A stretch of DNA of 64,000 nt, from NCBI GenBank assembly GCA_946481095.1, contig CAMLML010000010.1:1-64000 (forward strand). The letters run 5' to 3'. This DNA is from an uncultured Cellvibrio sp. GTDB taxonomy: Bacteria > Pseudomonadota > Gammaproteobacteria > Pseudomonadales > Cellvibrionaceae. Made by a program: the position numbers and the translations under genes. Position 1 is the first letter of the stretch. Every line of letters begins with the position of its first letter. Below, in pieces: positions 1-8,832 of this stretch. A model generated the notes under the pieces. That model did not search any database and was not told the DNA's origin. It saw only the letters and a list, made by a program, of their open reading frames with translations.

Positions 1-315
1 CTCTTGATAGAGGCCGGAAATTTTTGGAGTGCTGTGTAAAAAAGGAATGAATACAGGGTGCGACCATGTTTCTTCCAGTTTGCGTTGTGCTTCCTGCCAA
101 GCAGATGGGTCAGCGTTAGGTTGTGTAGAAAGCAAGCCTAATCGATAAGTCTGTACGCGAAGTGATCCCGCAATATTAATTGCGAGAGAATCATTTTCGG
201 CGCGCTCTGAAAGCCAATATGAAATCAGCATGGTACTCATACCCAGCAGCACAATGCCGGCGAGAGCAACGCTTAAACGAGTGATAATGGATTTTTTATG
301 AGTTATCGGCTTCAT
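1..315 (-). CDS. narX: NarX-type nitrate/nitrite sensor histidine kinase, N-terminal part (runs off the window)
   Basis: The reverse strand opens at an ATG at 315 and stays open for 105 codons to the window edge, so only the N-terminus is visible. Residues about 14-35 form a transmembrane helix. Residues 46-62 (INIAGSLRVQTYRLGLL) match the P-box of the NarX/NarQ family, the periplasmic stretch that binds nitrate and nitrite. In the family this signal drives phosphorylation of NarL. The HAMP, GAF and kinase domains would lie outside the window. The probable partner, narL, is about 36 kb away at 36728-37378, an unusual split because the two are often adjacent. The gene is divergent from the CBS-domain gene, with a NarL-type palindrome between them, suggesting autoregulation. 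The P-box makes the family call strong; NarX versus NarQ is less certain. Confidence 0.85.
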   Translation of the reverse strand, partial: MKPITHKKSIITRLSVALAGIVLLGMSTMLISYWLSERAENDSLAINIAGSLRVQTYRLGLLSTQPNADPSAWQEAQRKLEETWSHPVFIPFLHSTPKISGLYQE

Positions 316-333
316 TTTTTTCTCAATTGTAAA

Positions 334-349
334 TACCTATTTAGAGGTA
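334..349. promoter_or_regulatory. NarL 7-2-7 palindrome between narX and the CBS gene
   Basis: TACCTAT-TT-AGAGGTA fits the published 7-2-7 NarL/NarP site (TACYYMT, 2 bp, AKRRGTA) at every position. It lies 18 bp upstream of the narX start and about 93 bp upstream of the CBS gene, so it could serve either direction. No binding data; inferred from the motif and the neighbourhood. Confidence 0.65.
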
Positions 350-442
350 ATGAAATTGTTGTATATATCCATTTTGGCCGGTTGCAGAGATTAAATATTT
401 CTACGATAAGGTATCTATCCATAACGATAGAGAAATTTCCCT

Positions 443-931
443 ATGAACGCAGCAAAGACACATCCACAACAAGCCAAAGACATTATGACTGAAGATTTGT
501 TGACTGCCTATGAAGGTTGGACGATTCACCGACTTGCTGATTTTTTTATTAATCGGCAAATATCAGCTGCGCCAGTTATTGCATCGGATCATGAGTTGGT
601 GGGCGTCGTGAGTATTGGTGATGTATTTAAATTCAACAACGCAAATGAGAACAGCAAATCCGACGCGTTGCGCAATCATTACCGCGATACTTGTGGTCAG
701 GAAATCAACGAAGAGTTATTGCGCAGCTGGGTAAAGGATGCCGATAAAAACTGTACTGTTCACCAAATTATGAATAAAGAAGTGATCAGTGTTGATGATA
801 CTGCCAATGTTGAAACAGTTGCCAAAGTGTTGTTGGATCGACACATTCATCGGGTATTTGTGACTAATGCCGACAATAAAGTTGTGGGTGTTATTACCGC
901 TATGGATGTACTCGGCACGTTGGTTAATTAG
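443..931 (+). CDS. Two-CBS-domain protein beside the nar operon
   Basis: A 162-residue protein made almost entirely of two CBS repeats. The first spans roughly residues 12-65 and contains the GVVSIGDV signature; the second spans roughly 104-160 and contains GVITAMDV. A Bateman pair of this kind normally binds adenine nucleotides and senses energy or redox state; no other domain is attached. Stand-alone CBS proteins of this type are often found among Anr/FNR-controlled anaerobic genes, which fits the site here between narX and narGHJI. The ATG at 443 is preceded by an AGAGA stretch, a modest ribosome site. The ligand and partner cannot be told from sequence. A hairpin terminator follows the gene. 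Confidence 0.85.
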   Translation: MNAAKTHPQQAKDIMTEDLLTAYEGWTIHRLADFFINRQISAAPVIASDHELVGVVSIGDVFKFNNANENSKSDALRNHYRDTCGQEINEELLRSWVKDADKNCTVHQIMNKEVISVDDTANVETVAKVLLDRHIHRVFVTNADNKVVGVITAMDVLGTLVN

Positions 932-971
932 CTCAGTGTTATTTGCGTGACAATGTTGTTCACATGACGTT

Positions 972-997
972 AATCCTCGCTATGGCGGGGATTTTTT
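972..997 (+). terminator. Rho-independent terminator after the CBS gene
   Basis: AATCCTCGC, a TATG loop, then GCGGGGATT form a 9-bp stem with one G-T pair, followed by a run of T. It separates the CBS gene from narG. Confidence 0.75.
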
Positions 998-1087
998 ATC
1001 TGAAAATCCGGTTTTGTAATTTGGAGTACCCCTTTTGTGTTAAGTGAGTAATTTCACTTGGAATACAAGCAAATAAAAAAACTTTTC

Positions 1088-1101
1088 TTCAATTAAATCA
1101 A
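1088..1101. promoter_or_regulatory. FNR/Anr-like box upstream of narG
   Basis: TTCAATTAAATCAA matches the FNR consensus TTGAT-N4-ATCAA fully in the right half and partly in the left. It lies 30 bp upstream of the NarL palindrome and about 146 bp upstream of the narG start codon. If it acts at -41.5, transcription would start near 1136. That would put the NarL site over the start point, so the arrangement needs mapping. Confidence 0.45.
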
Positions 1102-1123
1102 TAAATTACATTTTTATTCTTGC

Positions 1124-1139
1124 TACTCCTAAAGAGGTA
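1124..1139. promoter_or_regulatory. NarL 7-2-7 palindrome upstream of narG
   Basis: TACTCCT-AA-AGAGGTA is a complete match to the NarL/NarP 7-2-7 consensus and sits in the narG leader. It is the strongest NarL-type site in the window together with 334-349. Confidence 0.65.
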
Positions 1140-1246
1140 GATGGGGCATTTGCGTGCATTTTGGCTCAGTTGGCAAGCCGCTTATGAAAGCGCAGTATTC
1201 ATTCGTCAATGCTAATACTGAAGTGAATCTGAGGAGCGGCAATAGC

Positions 1247-4200
1247 ATGAGTCATTTACTTGATAAATTACGATTTTTTAAAAAGCGTCAGGAGCCCTTT
1301 GCAGAAGGACATGGTGTCACCACCGATGAAGATCGCACATGGGAACAAGGTTACCGCCAACGTTGGCAGCACGACAAAATAGTGCGTTCAACTCACGGTG
1401 TGAATTGCACTGGTTCATGTAGTTGGAAAATTTATGTTAAAGATGGATTGATCACTTGGGAAACTCAGCAGACTGATTATCCTCGTACACGTCCCGATTT
1501 ACCCAATCACGAACCACGTGGTTGCCCAAGAGGCGCTAGTTATTCCTGGTATATCTACAGCGCCAACCGATTGAAGTATCCGAAAATACGTCAAGCATTG
1601 GTTGAGCTTTGGCGAGAAGCGCGCCAGGAATATTGCGATCCAGTCGAAGCCTGGGAATCGATTGTGGAAGATCCTGTGCGTGCGCAACAATACAAATCAC
1701 GTCGTGGTTTGGGTGGTTTTGTGCGCGCCAATTGGGGCGAAGTGAATGAAATTATTGCTGCCGCCAATATCTATACAGCGAAACGATACGGTCCCGATCG
1801 CATCAGTGGTTTCTCTCCCATACCGGCTATGTCGATGGTGTCTTATGCCGCAGGTTCACGTTACCTCTCGTTAATTGGTGGCAACTGTTTAAGTTTTTAT
1901 GATTGGTATTGTGATTTACCGCCATCATCACCTCAGGTTTGGGGTGAGCAAACCGACGTGCCTGAATCGGCGGATTGGTACAACTCTAATTACATCATCG
2001 TTTGGGGTTCAAATGTTCCGCAAACACGTACACCCGACGCACATTTTTTATCGGAAGTTCGTTACAAAGGCACCAAAACTTGTGTCATTACATCGGATTA
2101 TTCCGAGGCATCAAAATTTGGCGACACCTGGTTATCACCCAAGCAAGGAACCGATGCTGCATTAGGCATGGCCTTTGGTCATGTGATCTTGAAAGAATTT
2201 CACATCGATCAACCCAGTGAATATTTCACTCGCTACATCAAACAATACACCGATATGCCAGTGTTGGTGATGCTGGAAAAAAACGGCGAGCATTTAACTC
2301 AGGGGCGTTTTTTACGTGCATCAGATTTAATTGATAACTTGCAGCAACAAAATAATCCGGAATGGAAAACAATTTCAATTAATGCAAAAACCAATGAACT
2401 GATTAGCCATAATGGTTCGATCGGTTATCGTTGGGGGCAAAGTGGCAAATGGAATTTGGAGCAGCGCGATGGCGTGAATGGCAATGAAGTTGATTTACAT
2501 CTTTCGTTAAAAAATCATTGCGACGAAGTTCTGGATGTTGCCTTTCCTTATTTTGGTGGAAGGGAGCATGAGTACGGCTATTTTGAACACACAGAACACA
2601 CAGATATTCAATTACGAAAAGTTCCAGCGCGAAAAATTATGCTGGCGAACGGTGAAACCCAATGGGTCGCTAGCGTATTCGATTTAATGGTGGCTCACTA
2701 TGGTGTTGACAATGGATTGGGTGATGCAAATGTTGCCAAGAGTTTCGACGATGACGCACCTTACACACCCGCATGGCAAGAAAAAATTACCGGCGTAAAA
2801 CGTGAAGATGTGATTCGTGTTGCGCGGGAATTTGCGCGAACTGCTGATAAAACGCATGGCCGTTCGATGGTGATTGTAGGGGCTGCACTCAACCATTGGT
2901 ACAACATGGATATGAACTATCGCAGCTTGATTAACATGCTGATGATGTGTGGTTGCGTGGGTCAAAGTGGCGGTGGCTGGGCGCACTATGTTGGGCAAGA
3001 AAAATTGCGGCCACAAAATGGTTGGGTGCCTCTGGCATTTGCTTTGGATTGGCAACGTCCGCCTCGTCAAATGAACGGCACTTCATTTTTTTATAATCAC
3101 GCCAATCAATGGCGCTATGAAAAATTGGATATGAGCGAAGTGGTGTCGCCACTTGCCAATAAAGAAAAATGGTCTGGCAGTATTATTGATTTTAATTCAC
3201 GCGCTGAACGTATGGGCTGGTTGCCATCTGCTCCACAACTTGCAACCAATCCGTTGCATATTGTTGCTGCCGCAGCAGCGGTTGGGAAAGATCCCAAACA
3301 ATATGTAGTCGATGAATTAACTTCCGGCCGATTGCAGTTTGCCTGTCAGGACCCTGACTCACCGCAAAATTTTCCACGCAATATGTTTATTTGGCGCTCC
3401 AATTTATTGGGTTCCAGTGGCAAAGGCCATGAATATATGTTGCGACATTTGCTGGGTACTAAACACGGTTTGTTAGGAAAAGATTTGGGACCCGATGGCA
3501 AAAAACCGGAAGACATTACATGGCATGAGCAAGCAGTGGAAGGCAAAGTCGATTTGCTGGTGACACTGGATTTCAGAATGTCCACTACCTGTTTGTATTC
3601 CGATATTGTGTTGCCAACCGCAACCTGGTACGAAAAAGATGATATGAATACATCGGATATGCATCCGTTTATTCATCCTCTAACTAAAGCGATTGATCCG
3701 GTTTGGGAATCGCGTAGCGATTGGGATATTTTTAAAGGCATAGCCAAAGAATTTTCCAATCTCTGTGGAAAACATTTAGGTGTTGAAAAAGATTTTGTCA
3801 CCCAACCCATGATGCACGACACGCCGGAAGAGTTAGCACAACCTTTTGGTGTAAAAGCCTGGTGGAAAGGGGAGTGCGATGCAATACCCGGTGTAACCAT
3901 GCCGAATATGGTAGTTGTTGAACGTGATTACCCGAACACTTACAAACGTTTTACATCGCTTGGCCCCTTGCTGGAAAAATTGGGCAATGGCGGCAAAGGC
4001 ATTAAGTGGGACACCAAAGAAGAAGTCGAATTTCTTGCAAAACTTAATCATGTTCATACCGATGAAGGTGTGCATCAAGGGCGACCCAAAATTGAAACGG
4101 CGATTGATGCCTGCGAAGTGATTTTGTCGCTGGCACCGGAAACTAACGGCCATGTTGCAGTTAAAGCCTGGGATGCGCTTTCAAAAATTACCGGTCGTGA

Positions 4201-4969
4201 TCATACGCATCTAGCCAAACCCAAAGAAGACGAAAAAATTCGCTTCCGCGATATTGTTGCGCAACCGCGAAAAATTATTTCGGCACCCACCTGGTCTGGT
4301 CTTGAAGATGAACATGTTTCTTACAACGCAGGTTACACCAATGTTCATGAATTAATTCCCTGGAGAACGGTGACAGGTCGCCAACAGTTTTATCAAGATC
4401 ATGAATGGATGCGTGATTTTGGCGAGCAGCTTTGTAGTTATAAACCGCCCGTCAATTTAAAAACGATTGAGCCGGTTAAAAATCGTCAACCTAATGGCAA
4501 TAAAGAAATTGTATTGAATTGGATTACACCGCATCAGAAGTGGGGTATTCACAGTACCTATTCAGACAATTTATTAATGCTGACGCTTTCACGCGGCGGC
4601 CCCATTGTTTGGATCAGTGAAGTTGATGCCAAAGATGCCGGTATTGAAGACAACGATTGGATCGATGTGTTTAACGTGAACGGGGCGATTGCGGCGCGCG
4701 CCGTAGTATCACAACGCGTTCCGCAAGGTATGAGCATGATGTATCACGCCCAAGAACGTATCGTGAATATGCCGGGTTCTGCCTTAACCAAAACCCGTGG
4801 TGGCATGCACAACTCGGTCACGCGTGCGGTAATGAAACCAACGCACATGATTGGTGGATACGCGCAACAGGCTTATGGATTTAACTATTACGGCACTGTC
4901 GGTTGTAACCGTGATGAATTTGTTGTGGTGAGAAAAATGAAAGATGTGGATTGGTTGGATACACCTTGA
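1247..4969 (+). CDS. narG: Respiratory nitrate reductase, alpha subunit
   Basis: Catalytic subunit of the membrane-bound NarGHI complex, reducing nitrate to nitrite at a molybdo-bis-MGD centre on the cytoplasmic side. The protein has 1240 residues (E. coli NarG 1247) and is close to it throughout. Residues H50, C54, C58 and C93 match the FS0 [4Fe-4S] ligands, and D223, in the YDWYCDLPP stretch, matches the aspartate that ligates molybdenum. The start at 1247 is chosen because GAGGAG lies at 1231-1236 and the product begins like E. coli NarG. The frame also opens earlier, at 1154, but that would add 31 residues with no family match. First gene of narGHJI-ppiC-ric. FNR-like and NarL-like sites precede it. 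Confidence 0.98.
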   Translation: MSHLLDKLRFFKKRQEPFAEGHGVTTDEDRTWEQGYRQRWQHDKIVRSTHGVNCTGSCSWKIYVKDGLITWETQQTDYPRTRPDLPNHEPRGCPRGASYSWYIYSANRLKYPKIRQALVELWREARQEYCDPVEAWESIVEDPVRAQQYKSRRGLGGFVRANWGEVNEIIAAANIYTAKRYGPDRISGFSPIPAMSMVSYAAGSRYLSLIGGNCLSFYDWYCDLPPSSPQVWGEQTDVPESADWYNSNYIIVWGSNVPQTRTPDAHFLSEVRYKGTKTCVITSDYSEASKFGDTWLSPKQGTDAALGMAFGHVILKEFHIDQPSEYFTRYIKQYTDMPVLVMLEKNGEHLTQGRFLRASDLIDNLQQQNNPEWKTISINAKTNELISHNGSIGYRWGQSGKWNLEQRDGVNGNEVDLHLSLKNHCDEVLDVAFPYFGGREHEYGYFEHTEHTDIQLRKVPARKIMLANGETQWVASVFDLMVAHYGVDNGLGDANVAKSFDDDAPYTPAWQEKITGVKREDVIRVAREFARTADKTHGRSMVIVGAALNHWYNMDMNYRSLINMLMMCGCVGQSGGGWAHYVGQEKLRPQNGWVPLAFALDWQRPPRQMNGTSFFYNHANQWRYEKLDMSEVVSPLANKEKWSGSIIDFNSRAERMGWLPSAPQLATNPLHIVAAAAAVGKDPKQYVVDELTSGRLQFACQDPDSPQNFPRNMFIWRSNLLGSSGKGHEYMLRHLLGTKHGLLGKDLGPDGKKPEDITWHEQAVEGKVDLLVTLDFRMSTTCLYSDIVLPTATWYEKDDMNTSDMHPFIHPLTKAIDPVWESRSDWDIFKGIAKEFSNLCGKHLGVEKDFVTQPMMHDTPEELAQPFGVKAWWKGECDAIPGVTMPNMVVVERDYPNTYKRFTSLGPLLEKLGNGGKGIKWDTKEEVEFLAKLNHVHTDEGVHQGRPKIETAIDACEVILSLAPETNGHVAVKAWDALSKITGRDHTHLAKPKEDEKIRFRDIVAQPRKIISAPTWSGLEDEHVSYNAGYTNVHELIPWRTVTGRQQFYQDHEWMRDFGEQLCSYKPPVNLKTIEPVKNRQPNGNKEIVLNWITPHQKWGIHSTYSDNLLMLTLSRGGPIVWISEVDAKDAGIEDNDWIDVFNVNGAIAARAVVSQRVPQGMSMMYHAQERIVNMPGSALTKTRGGMHNSVTRAVMKPTHMIGGYAQQAYGFNYYGTVGCNRDEFVVVRKMKDVDWLDTP

Positions 4970-5054
4970 TAAAGGTCTGCTGATTCTCTGCAGAAGTGGA
5001 TAAAAAACAATTCAATCTTTCTAAAAAATTCTCGAATCAAGAAGAGGCAAAAAA

Positions 5055-6590
5055 ATGAAAGTTCGCGCCCAAATAGGCATGGTATTAAATTTGGACAAGT
5101 GTATCGGTTGCCATACCTGTTCAATAACCTGCAAAAACGTCTGGACTTCTCGCGAAGGTGTGGAATATGCCTGGTTCAACAATGTTGAAACCAAACCCGG
5201 TATTGGTTTCCCCAAAGAGTGGGAAAATCAGGACAAATGGAAGGGGGGTTGGCAGCGTAGTGCCGATGGAAAATTAACCCCGCGTATTGGTGGAAAATTG
5301 CGAGTCCTCGCGAATATTTTTGCGAATCCGGATTTGCCGGAAATTGATGACTACTACGAACCCTTTGATTTTGATTATCAACATTTGCACACAGCTGGCC
5401 CAAGTCAGCATCAACCCACCGCCAGGCCGCGCTCCCTAATCAGTGGCCAGCGAATGGAAAAAATTAATTGGGGTCCAAACTGGGAAGAAATTCTCGGCAC
5501 CGAATTTGAAAAGCGTAAAAAAGATAAAAACTTTGACGATGTCGTGCAAAAAGAAATATATGGACAATTTGAAAAAACATTTTTGATGTATTTGCCGCGT
5601 TTGTGTGAACACTGTTTAAACCCGGCTTGTGTTGCTTCTTGTCCATCAGGTGCGATTTATAAGCGTGAAGAGGACGGCATTGTATTAATTGATCAGGATA
5701 AGTGTCGCGGTTGGCGTATGTGCGTCTCCGGTTGCCCCTACAAAAAAATCTATTACAACTGGAAAAGTGGAAAATCTGAAAAATGTACCTTCTGTTATCC
5801 GCGTATTGAATCGGGTCAGCCCACAGTTTGTTCTGAAACCTGTGTAGGACGTATTCGTTATCTGGGTGTTTTACTTTATGACGCAGATCGAATTGCCGAA
5901 GCGGCCAGTGTCGCCAGTGAAAAAGATTTGTATCAGACGCAATTGGATATTTTCCTGGATCCACATGATCCCGCTGTGATAGCCGCAGCAGAAATTGAAG
6001 GTATTCCTCAAGCCTGGATTGAAGCGGCACAGGGCTCGCCAGTTTATAAAATGGCAGTGGATTGGAAAGTTGCATTGCCGCTGCACCCTGAATACAGAAC
6101 GCTGCCTATGGTCTGGTACATACCACCACTTTCACCCATACAAAATGCAGCAGAAGCAGGGCATGTGGGTATGAATGGTGAAATTCCTGATTTGAAATCA
6201 CTGCGTATTCCGCTGCGTTATCTCGCCAATTTATTAACAGCGGGCGATGAAAAACCTGTAGTTCATGCGTTGGAACGAATGATTGCCATGCGGGCATTTA
6301 TGCGCAGCAGGCATGTTGATGGAGAGGAAGATTTGGCAGTGCTGAAACAAGTGGGGCTTGATGTCAACACAGTGAACGAAATGTATCGCTACATGGCGAT
6401 TGCTAATTATGAAGATAGATTTGTGGTGCCTACCAGTCACCGTGCTTATGCTGAAAATGCTTACGATTTAAAAAGCAGTTGCGGTTTTAGTTTCGGTAAT
6501 GGTTGTGGTGATGGCAATAGCGACGTGAATTTGTTTGGCACCAAAGCTAAAGGTGTTCGCCAAGTCATTCCCGTAACGATTCAGGAGTAG
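5055..6590 (+). CDS. narH: Respiratory nitrate reductase, beta (iron-sulfur) subunit
   Basis: The 511-residue electron-transfer subunit carries electrons from the NarI haems to NarG. All four cluster-binding groups are visible: C16, C19, C22, C26; C184, C187, C192, C196; C217, C223, C227, with tryptophan W220 in the place of a fourth ligand, the mark of the NarH [3Fe-4S] cluster; and C244, C247, C259, C263. Length and cysteine spacing equal those of E. coli NarH. An AAGAGG stretch lies just before the ATG. An 85-bp gap follows narG, and narJ starts 4 bp after the stop. The protein has no signal peptide of its own. Confidence 0.98.
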   Translation: MKVRAQIGMVLNLDKCIGCHTCSITCKNVWTSREGVEYAWFNNVETKPGIGFPKEWENQDKWKGGWQRSADGKLTPRIGGKLRVLANIFANPDLPEIDDYYEPFDFDYQHLHTAGPSQHQPTARPRSLISGQRMEKINWGPNWEEILGTEFEKRKKDKNFDDVVQKEIYGQFEKTFLMYLPRLCEHCLNPACVASCPSGAIYKREEDGIVLIDQDKCRGWRMCVSGCPYKKIYYNWKSGKSEKCTFCYPRIESGQPTVCSETCVGRIRYLGVLLYDADRIAEAASVASEKDLYQTQLDIFLDPHDPAVIAAAEIEGIPQAWIEAAQGSPVYKMAVDWKVALPLHPEYRTLPMVWYIPPLSPIQNAAEAGHVGMNGEIPDLKSLRIPLRYLANLLTAGDEKPVVHALERMIAMRAFMRSRHVDGEEDLAVLKQVGLDVNTVNEMYRYMAIANYEDRFVVPTSHRAYAENAYDLKSSCGFSFGNGCGDGNSDVNLFGTKAKGVRQVIPVTIQE

Positions 6591-6594
6591 TGCC

Positions 6595-7323
6595 ATGACA
6601 ATATTAAAACTGTTTTCATTACTACTGGATTACCCCACTGATAATTCGGTGGAGTTAATTGCCGAGATTAAAAATCATCTGGCAGCCAGCGAACTGTCCA
6701 ACAATAGTAAACAAGGCGTTAAACAATTGTTGGTTCATTTTACCGATCATTCACTGCTGGATTTGCAATCTGATTATGATTCGATGTTTGAACGTGGTCG
6801 TTCATTATCCTTGCATTTATTTGAGCATATTCATGGTGAATCCCGTGATCGTGGTCAAGCCATGGTGAATTTGCAGCAACAATATCGCGACGCTGGTTTG
6901 GATATTGGCGTAAAAGAATTGCCGGATTATTTACCGCTTTATTTGGAATTTTTGTCAACTCAGGGCGAAGAAAATGCTCGCATAGGCTTGGAAGAAATTG
7001 CACCTATATTAGCTGTGCTTGCCTGCCGTTTGGATCAACGACAAAACCCTCATGCCGCCATCTTCCATAGCTTGCTGGAAATTTCGGGGGCGGACATTAA
7101 TTTGCAAGATGTTAGCCATCAAATTCGCGAAGAAAAACCGGATTACACACCTGATGCCTTGGATAAAGTATGGGAAGAAGAAGCCGTCAGCTTCAGTGCC
7201 AATCAAAACGCTGATGCCTGTTCCAGCGCAATTAATCGACCAACCCAACAACAAAGCCGCGATCATGTTGAATACCTCAATATTGAGGATCTACTCAAAT
7301 TGCAACCCGCTGCCTCGATTTAG
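6595..7323 (+). CDS. narJ: Nitrate reductase assembly chaperone
   Basis: A 242-residue NarJ/TorD-superfamily chaperone. In E. coli, NarJ is not part of the final enzyme. It holds apo-NarG, helps insert the molybdenum cofactor and the FS0 cluster, and times docking to NarI. The N-terminus (LLDYPTDNSVELIAEI) and the ESRDRGQAM-to-LPDYLPLYLEFLS section are typical of NarJ. Its start codon follows the narH stop by only 4 bp, consistent with coupled translation. The C-terminal 50 residues are acidic and divergent, as usual in this family. Confidence 0.95.
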   Translation: MTILKLFSLLLDYPTDNSVELIAEIKNHLAASELSNNSKQGVKQLLVHFTDHSLLDLQSDYDSMFERGRSLSLHLFEHIHGESRDRGQAMVNLQQQYRDAGLDIGVKELPDYLPLYLEFLSTQGEENARIGLEEIAPILAVLACRLDQRQNPHAAIFHSLLEISGADINLQDVSHQIREEKPDYTPDALDKVWEEEAVSFSANQNADACSSAINRPTQQQSRDHVEYLNIEDLLKLQPAASI

Positions 7324-7331
7324 GAGCTGTT

Positions 7332-8021
7332 ATGAATAGTCTGAATACTTTTTTATTTGGTTTGTATCCTTACATTGCATTGTTTATTTGTTTTATCGCC
7401 AGTTGGATTCGTTACGACCGTGAACAATACACCTGGAAAGCCAGTTCAAGCCAACTGTTGGAAAAGAAACAGCTGACAATAGGTAGCCGTTTATTTCATG
7501 TTGGCATTATCACGGTTTTATTAGGGCATTTTGTTGGTCTATTAACGCCAGTAGAAGTGTGGCATGTACTGGGAATACATGCGCATCACAAACAATTAAT
7601 TGCTATGGGGTTAGGGGGAGTATTTGGTTTTATTTGTTTTATTGGTTTAACCATTTTATTAAAACGCCGTTTATTTAATCCGCGTATTCGTGCGACCAGC
7701 AGCACTATGGACATACTGGTTTTGTTATTACTTTATGCGCAATTAATTCTGGGCTTGGCTTCTATTTTCGTTTCAGCGAAACACACGGATGGTGCAGAAA
7801 TGTTGTTGCTGATGAGTTGGGCACAAAATATTGTCACATTTGATCCAATGGAAGCCTCAGCCGCTATTTTATCAGTGCATTGGATTTATAAATTGCATGT
7901 GTTTTTGGGAATGAGTTTGTTTGTGGTGTTCCCATTCAGTCGATTGGTGCACATTGCCAGTGTTCCGGTGAAATATCTGGGTCGCAATTATCAAGTTGTG
8001 CGTAAAAAGGCTTGGCGTTAA
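7332..8021 (+). CDS. narI: Respiratory nitrate reductase, gamma (cytochrome b) subunit
   Basis: A 229-residue integral membrane protein with about five helices that oxidises quinol and anchors NarGH. Histidines H56 and H66 in the second helix and H189 and H207 in the last helix match the axial ligands of the two b haems in E. coli NarI (H56, H66, H187, H205). The start follows an AGGAGC ribosome site immediately after narJ. Together with the ubiTUV genes further along, this implies that ubiquinol could feed the enzyme without oxygen, which is inference. The next gene starts 17 bp downstream. Confidence 0.97.
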   Translation: MNSLNTFLFGLYPYIALFICFIASWIRYDREQYTWKASSSQLLEKKQLTIGSRLFHVGIITVLLGHFVGLLTPVEVWHVLGIHAHHKQLIAMGLGGVFGFICFIGLTILLKRRLFNPRIRATSSTMDILVLLLLYAQLILGLASIFVSAKHTDGAEMLLLMSWAQNIVTFDPMEASAAILSVHWIYKLHVFLGMSLFVVFPFSRLVHIASVPVKYLGRNYQVVRKKAWR

Positions 8022-8038
8022 TCAACGGAGAGAAACAG

Positions 8039-8800
8039 ATGATACAAGTTAACCAGGTAATTCTGAATGAGCAGCGCATCTTGGGTGAAATGCAATATCA
8101 CCCGGCATCTTCACAACGCGAAGCCATGATGAAAGCGGCAGAAGCATTGATTATCGGTGAATTATTGCGGCAGCGTGCAGTGGCCTGCGGCATAACATCA
8201 GCGATAAATCCTGATTCCGATGCTGCAGAATTCGTTGATTTACTCTTGCAACAAGAGTTGCGAATACCCCAAGCAACAGAAGAGGAATGCCGTCAGTATT
8301 TTAATTCCAATCCGCAGAAATTTATCTCCTCGCCTTTGATTGAGTTGCAACATATTTTATTGGCTGCCACTGAGGATGAACTGGATAGAATTAGTGTTAA
8401 ACAAGAAGCAGAGGCCTTGTTGATCAAATTGCAACTGGGGCATAGCTTTGATGACTTGGCAAAAACCTGTTCGTCTTGTCCGTCAAAAGATCAAGCGGGT
8501 GACTTGGGTGTGATCAGCCGTGGTCAAACAGTGCCGGAGTTTGAACGTAAAATTTTACAGTTGCCGCTCGGGTTACATTCTCAGCCCATTGAAAGTCGAT
8601 ATGGTTTTCATTTGGTCAAGATCAATCGCATTACGCCTGGGCAGCCCCAGTCGTTTGAAGAATGCAAACAACGCATTGCCGATTACTTACAAGAACGCGT
8701 TAAACGTAAAGAGATGGCGCATTACATTCAACAATTAATCAGTGAAGCGGATATAGAAGGTTACGATTTTTCTGTACCGGCATCACCCTTAATGCAGTAA
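8039..8800 (+). CDS. PpiC-type (NifM-like) peptidyl-prolyl isomerase in the nar operon
   Basis: A protein of 253 residues. Its C-terminal half (about residues 100-215) is a parvulin/PpiC rotamase domain with the usual IELQHILLA start and the CPSKDQAGDLGVISRGQTVPEF and GFHLVKI-type sections. The N-terminal part is helical, as in NifM and SurA relatives. There is no signal peptide, so it probably acts in the cytoplasm. A foldase of this type sits behind narI in several denitrifying gammaproteobacteria and is assumed to help mature the enzyme; its client is not established. The ATG at 8039 is chosen over the 8012 opening because it avoids an overlap with narI and has GGAGAGA before it. Confidence 0.9.
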   Translation: MIQVNQVILNEQRILGEMQYHPASSQREAMMKAAEALIIGELLRQRAVACGITSAINPDSDAAEFVDLLLQQELRIPQATEEECRQYFNSNPQKFISSPLIELQHILLAATEDELDRISVKQEAEALLIKLQLGHSFDDLAKTCSSCPSKDQAGDLGVISRGQTVPEFERKILQLPLGLHSQPIESRYGFHLVKINRITPGQPQSFEECKQRIADYLQERVKRKEMAHYIQQLISEADIEGYDFSVPASPLMQ

Positions 8801-8832
8801 ATATTGTTAGAGAAATTGATAGAGAGGTTATT

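Noticed and set aside
2684..3070. 128-codon reverse frame inside narG
   Set aside because: Opposite-strand shadow; composition rich in Thr and His with no likeness to any protein.
5464..6075. 203-codon reverse frame inside narH
   Set aside because: Shadow of a strongly conserved gene on the other strand; no ribosome site and no protein family character.
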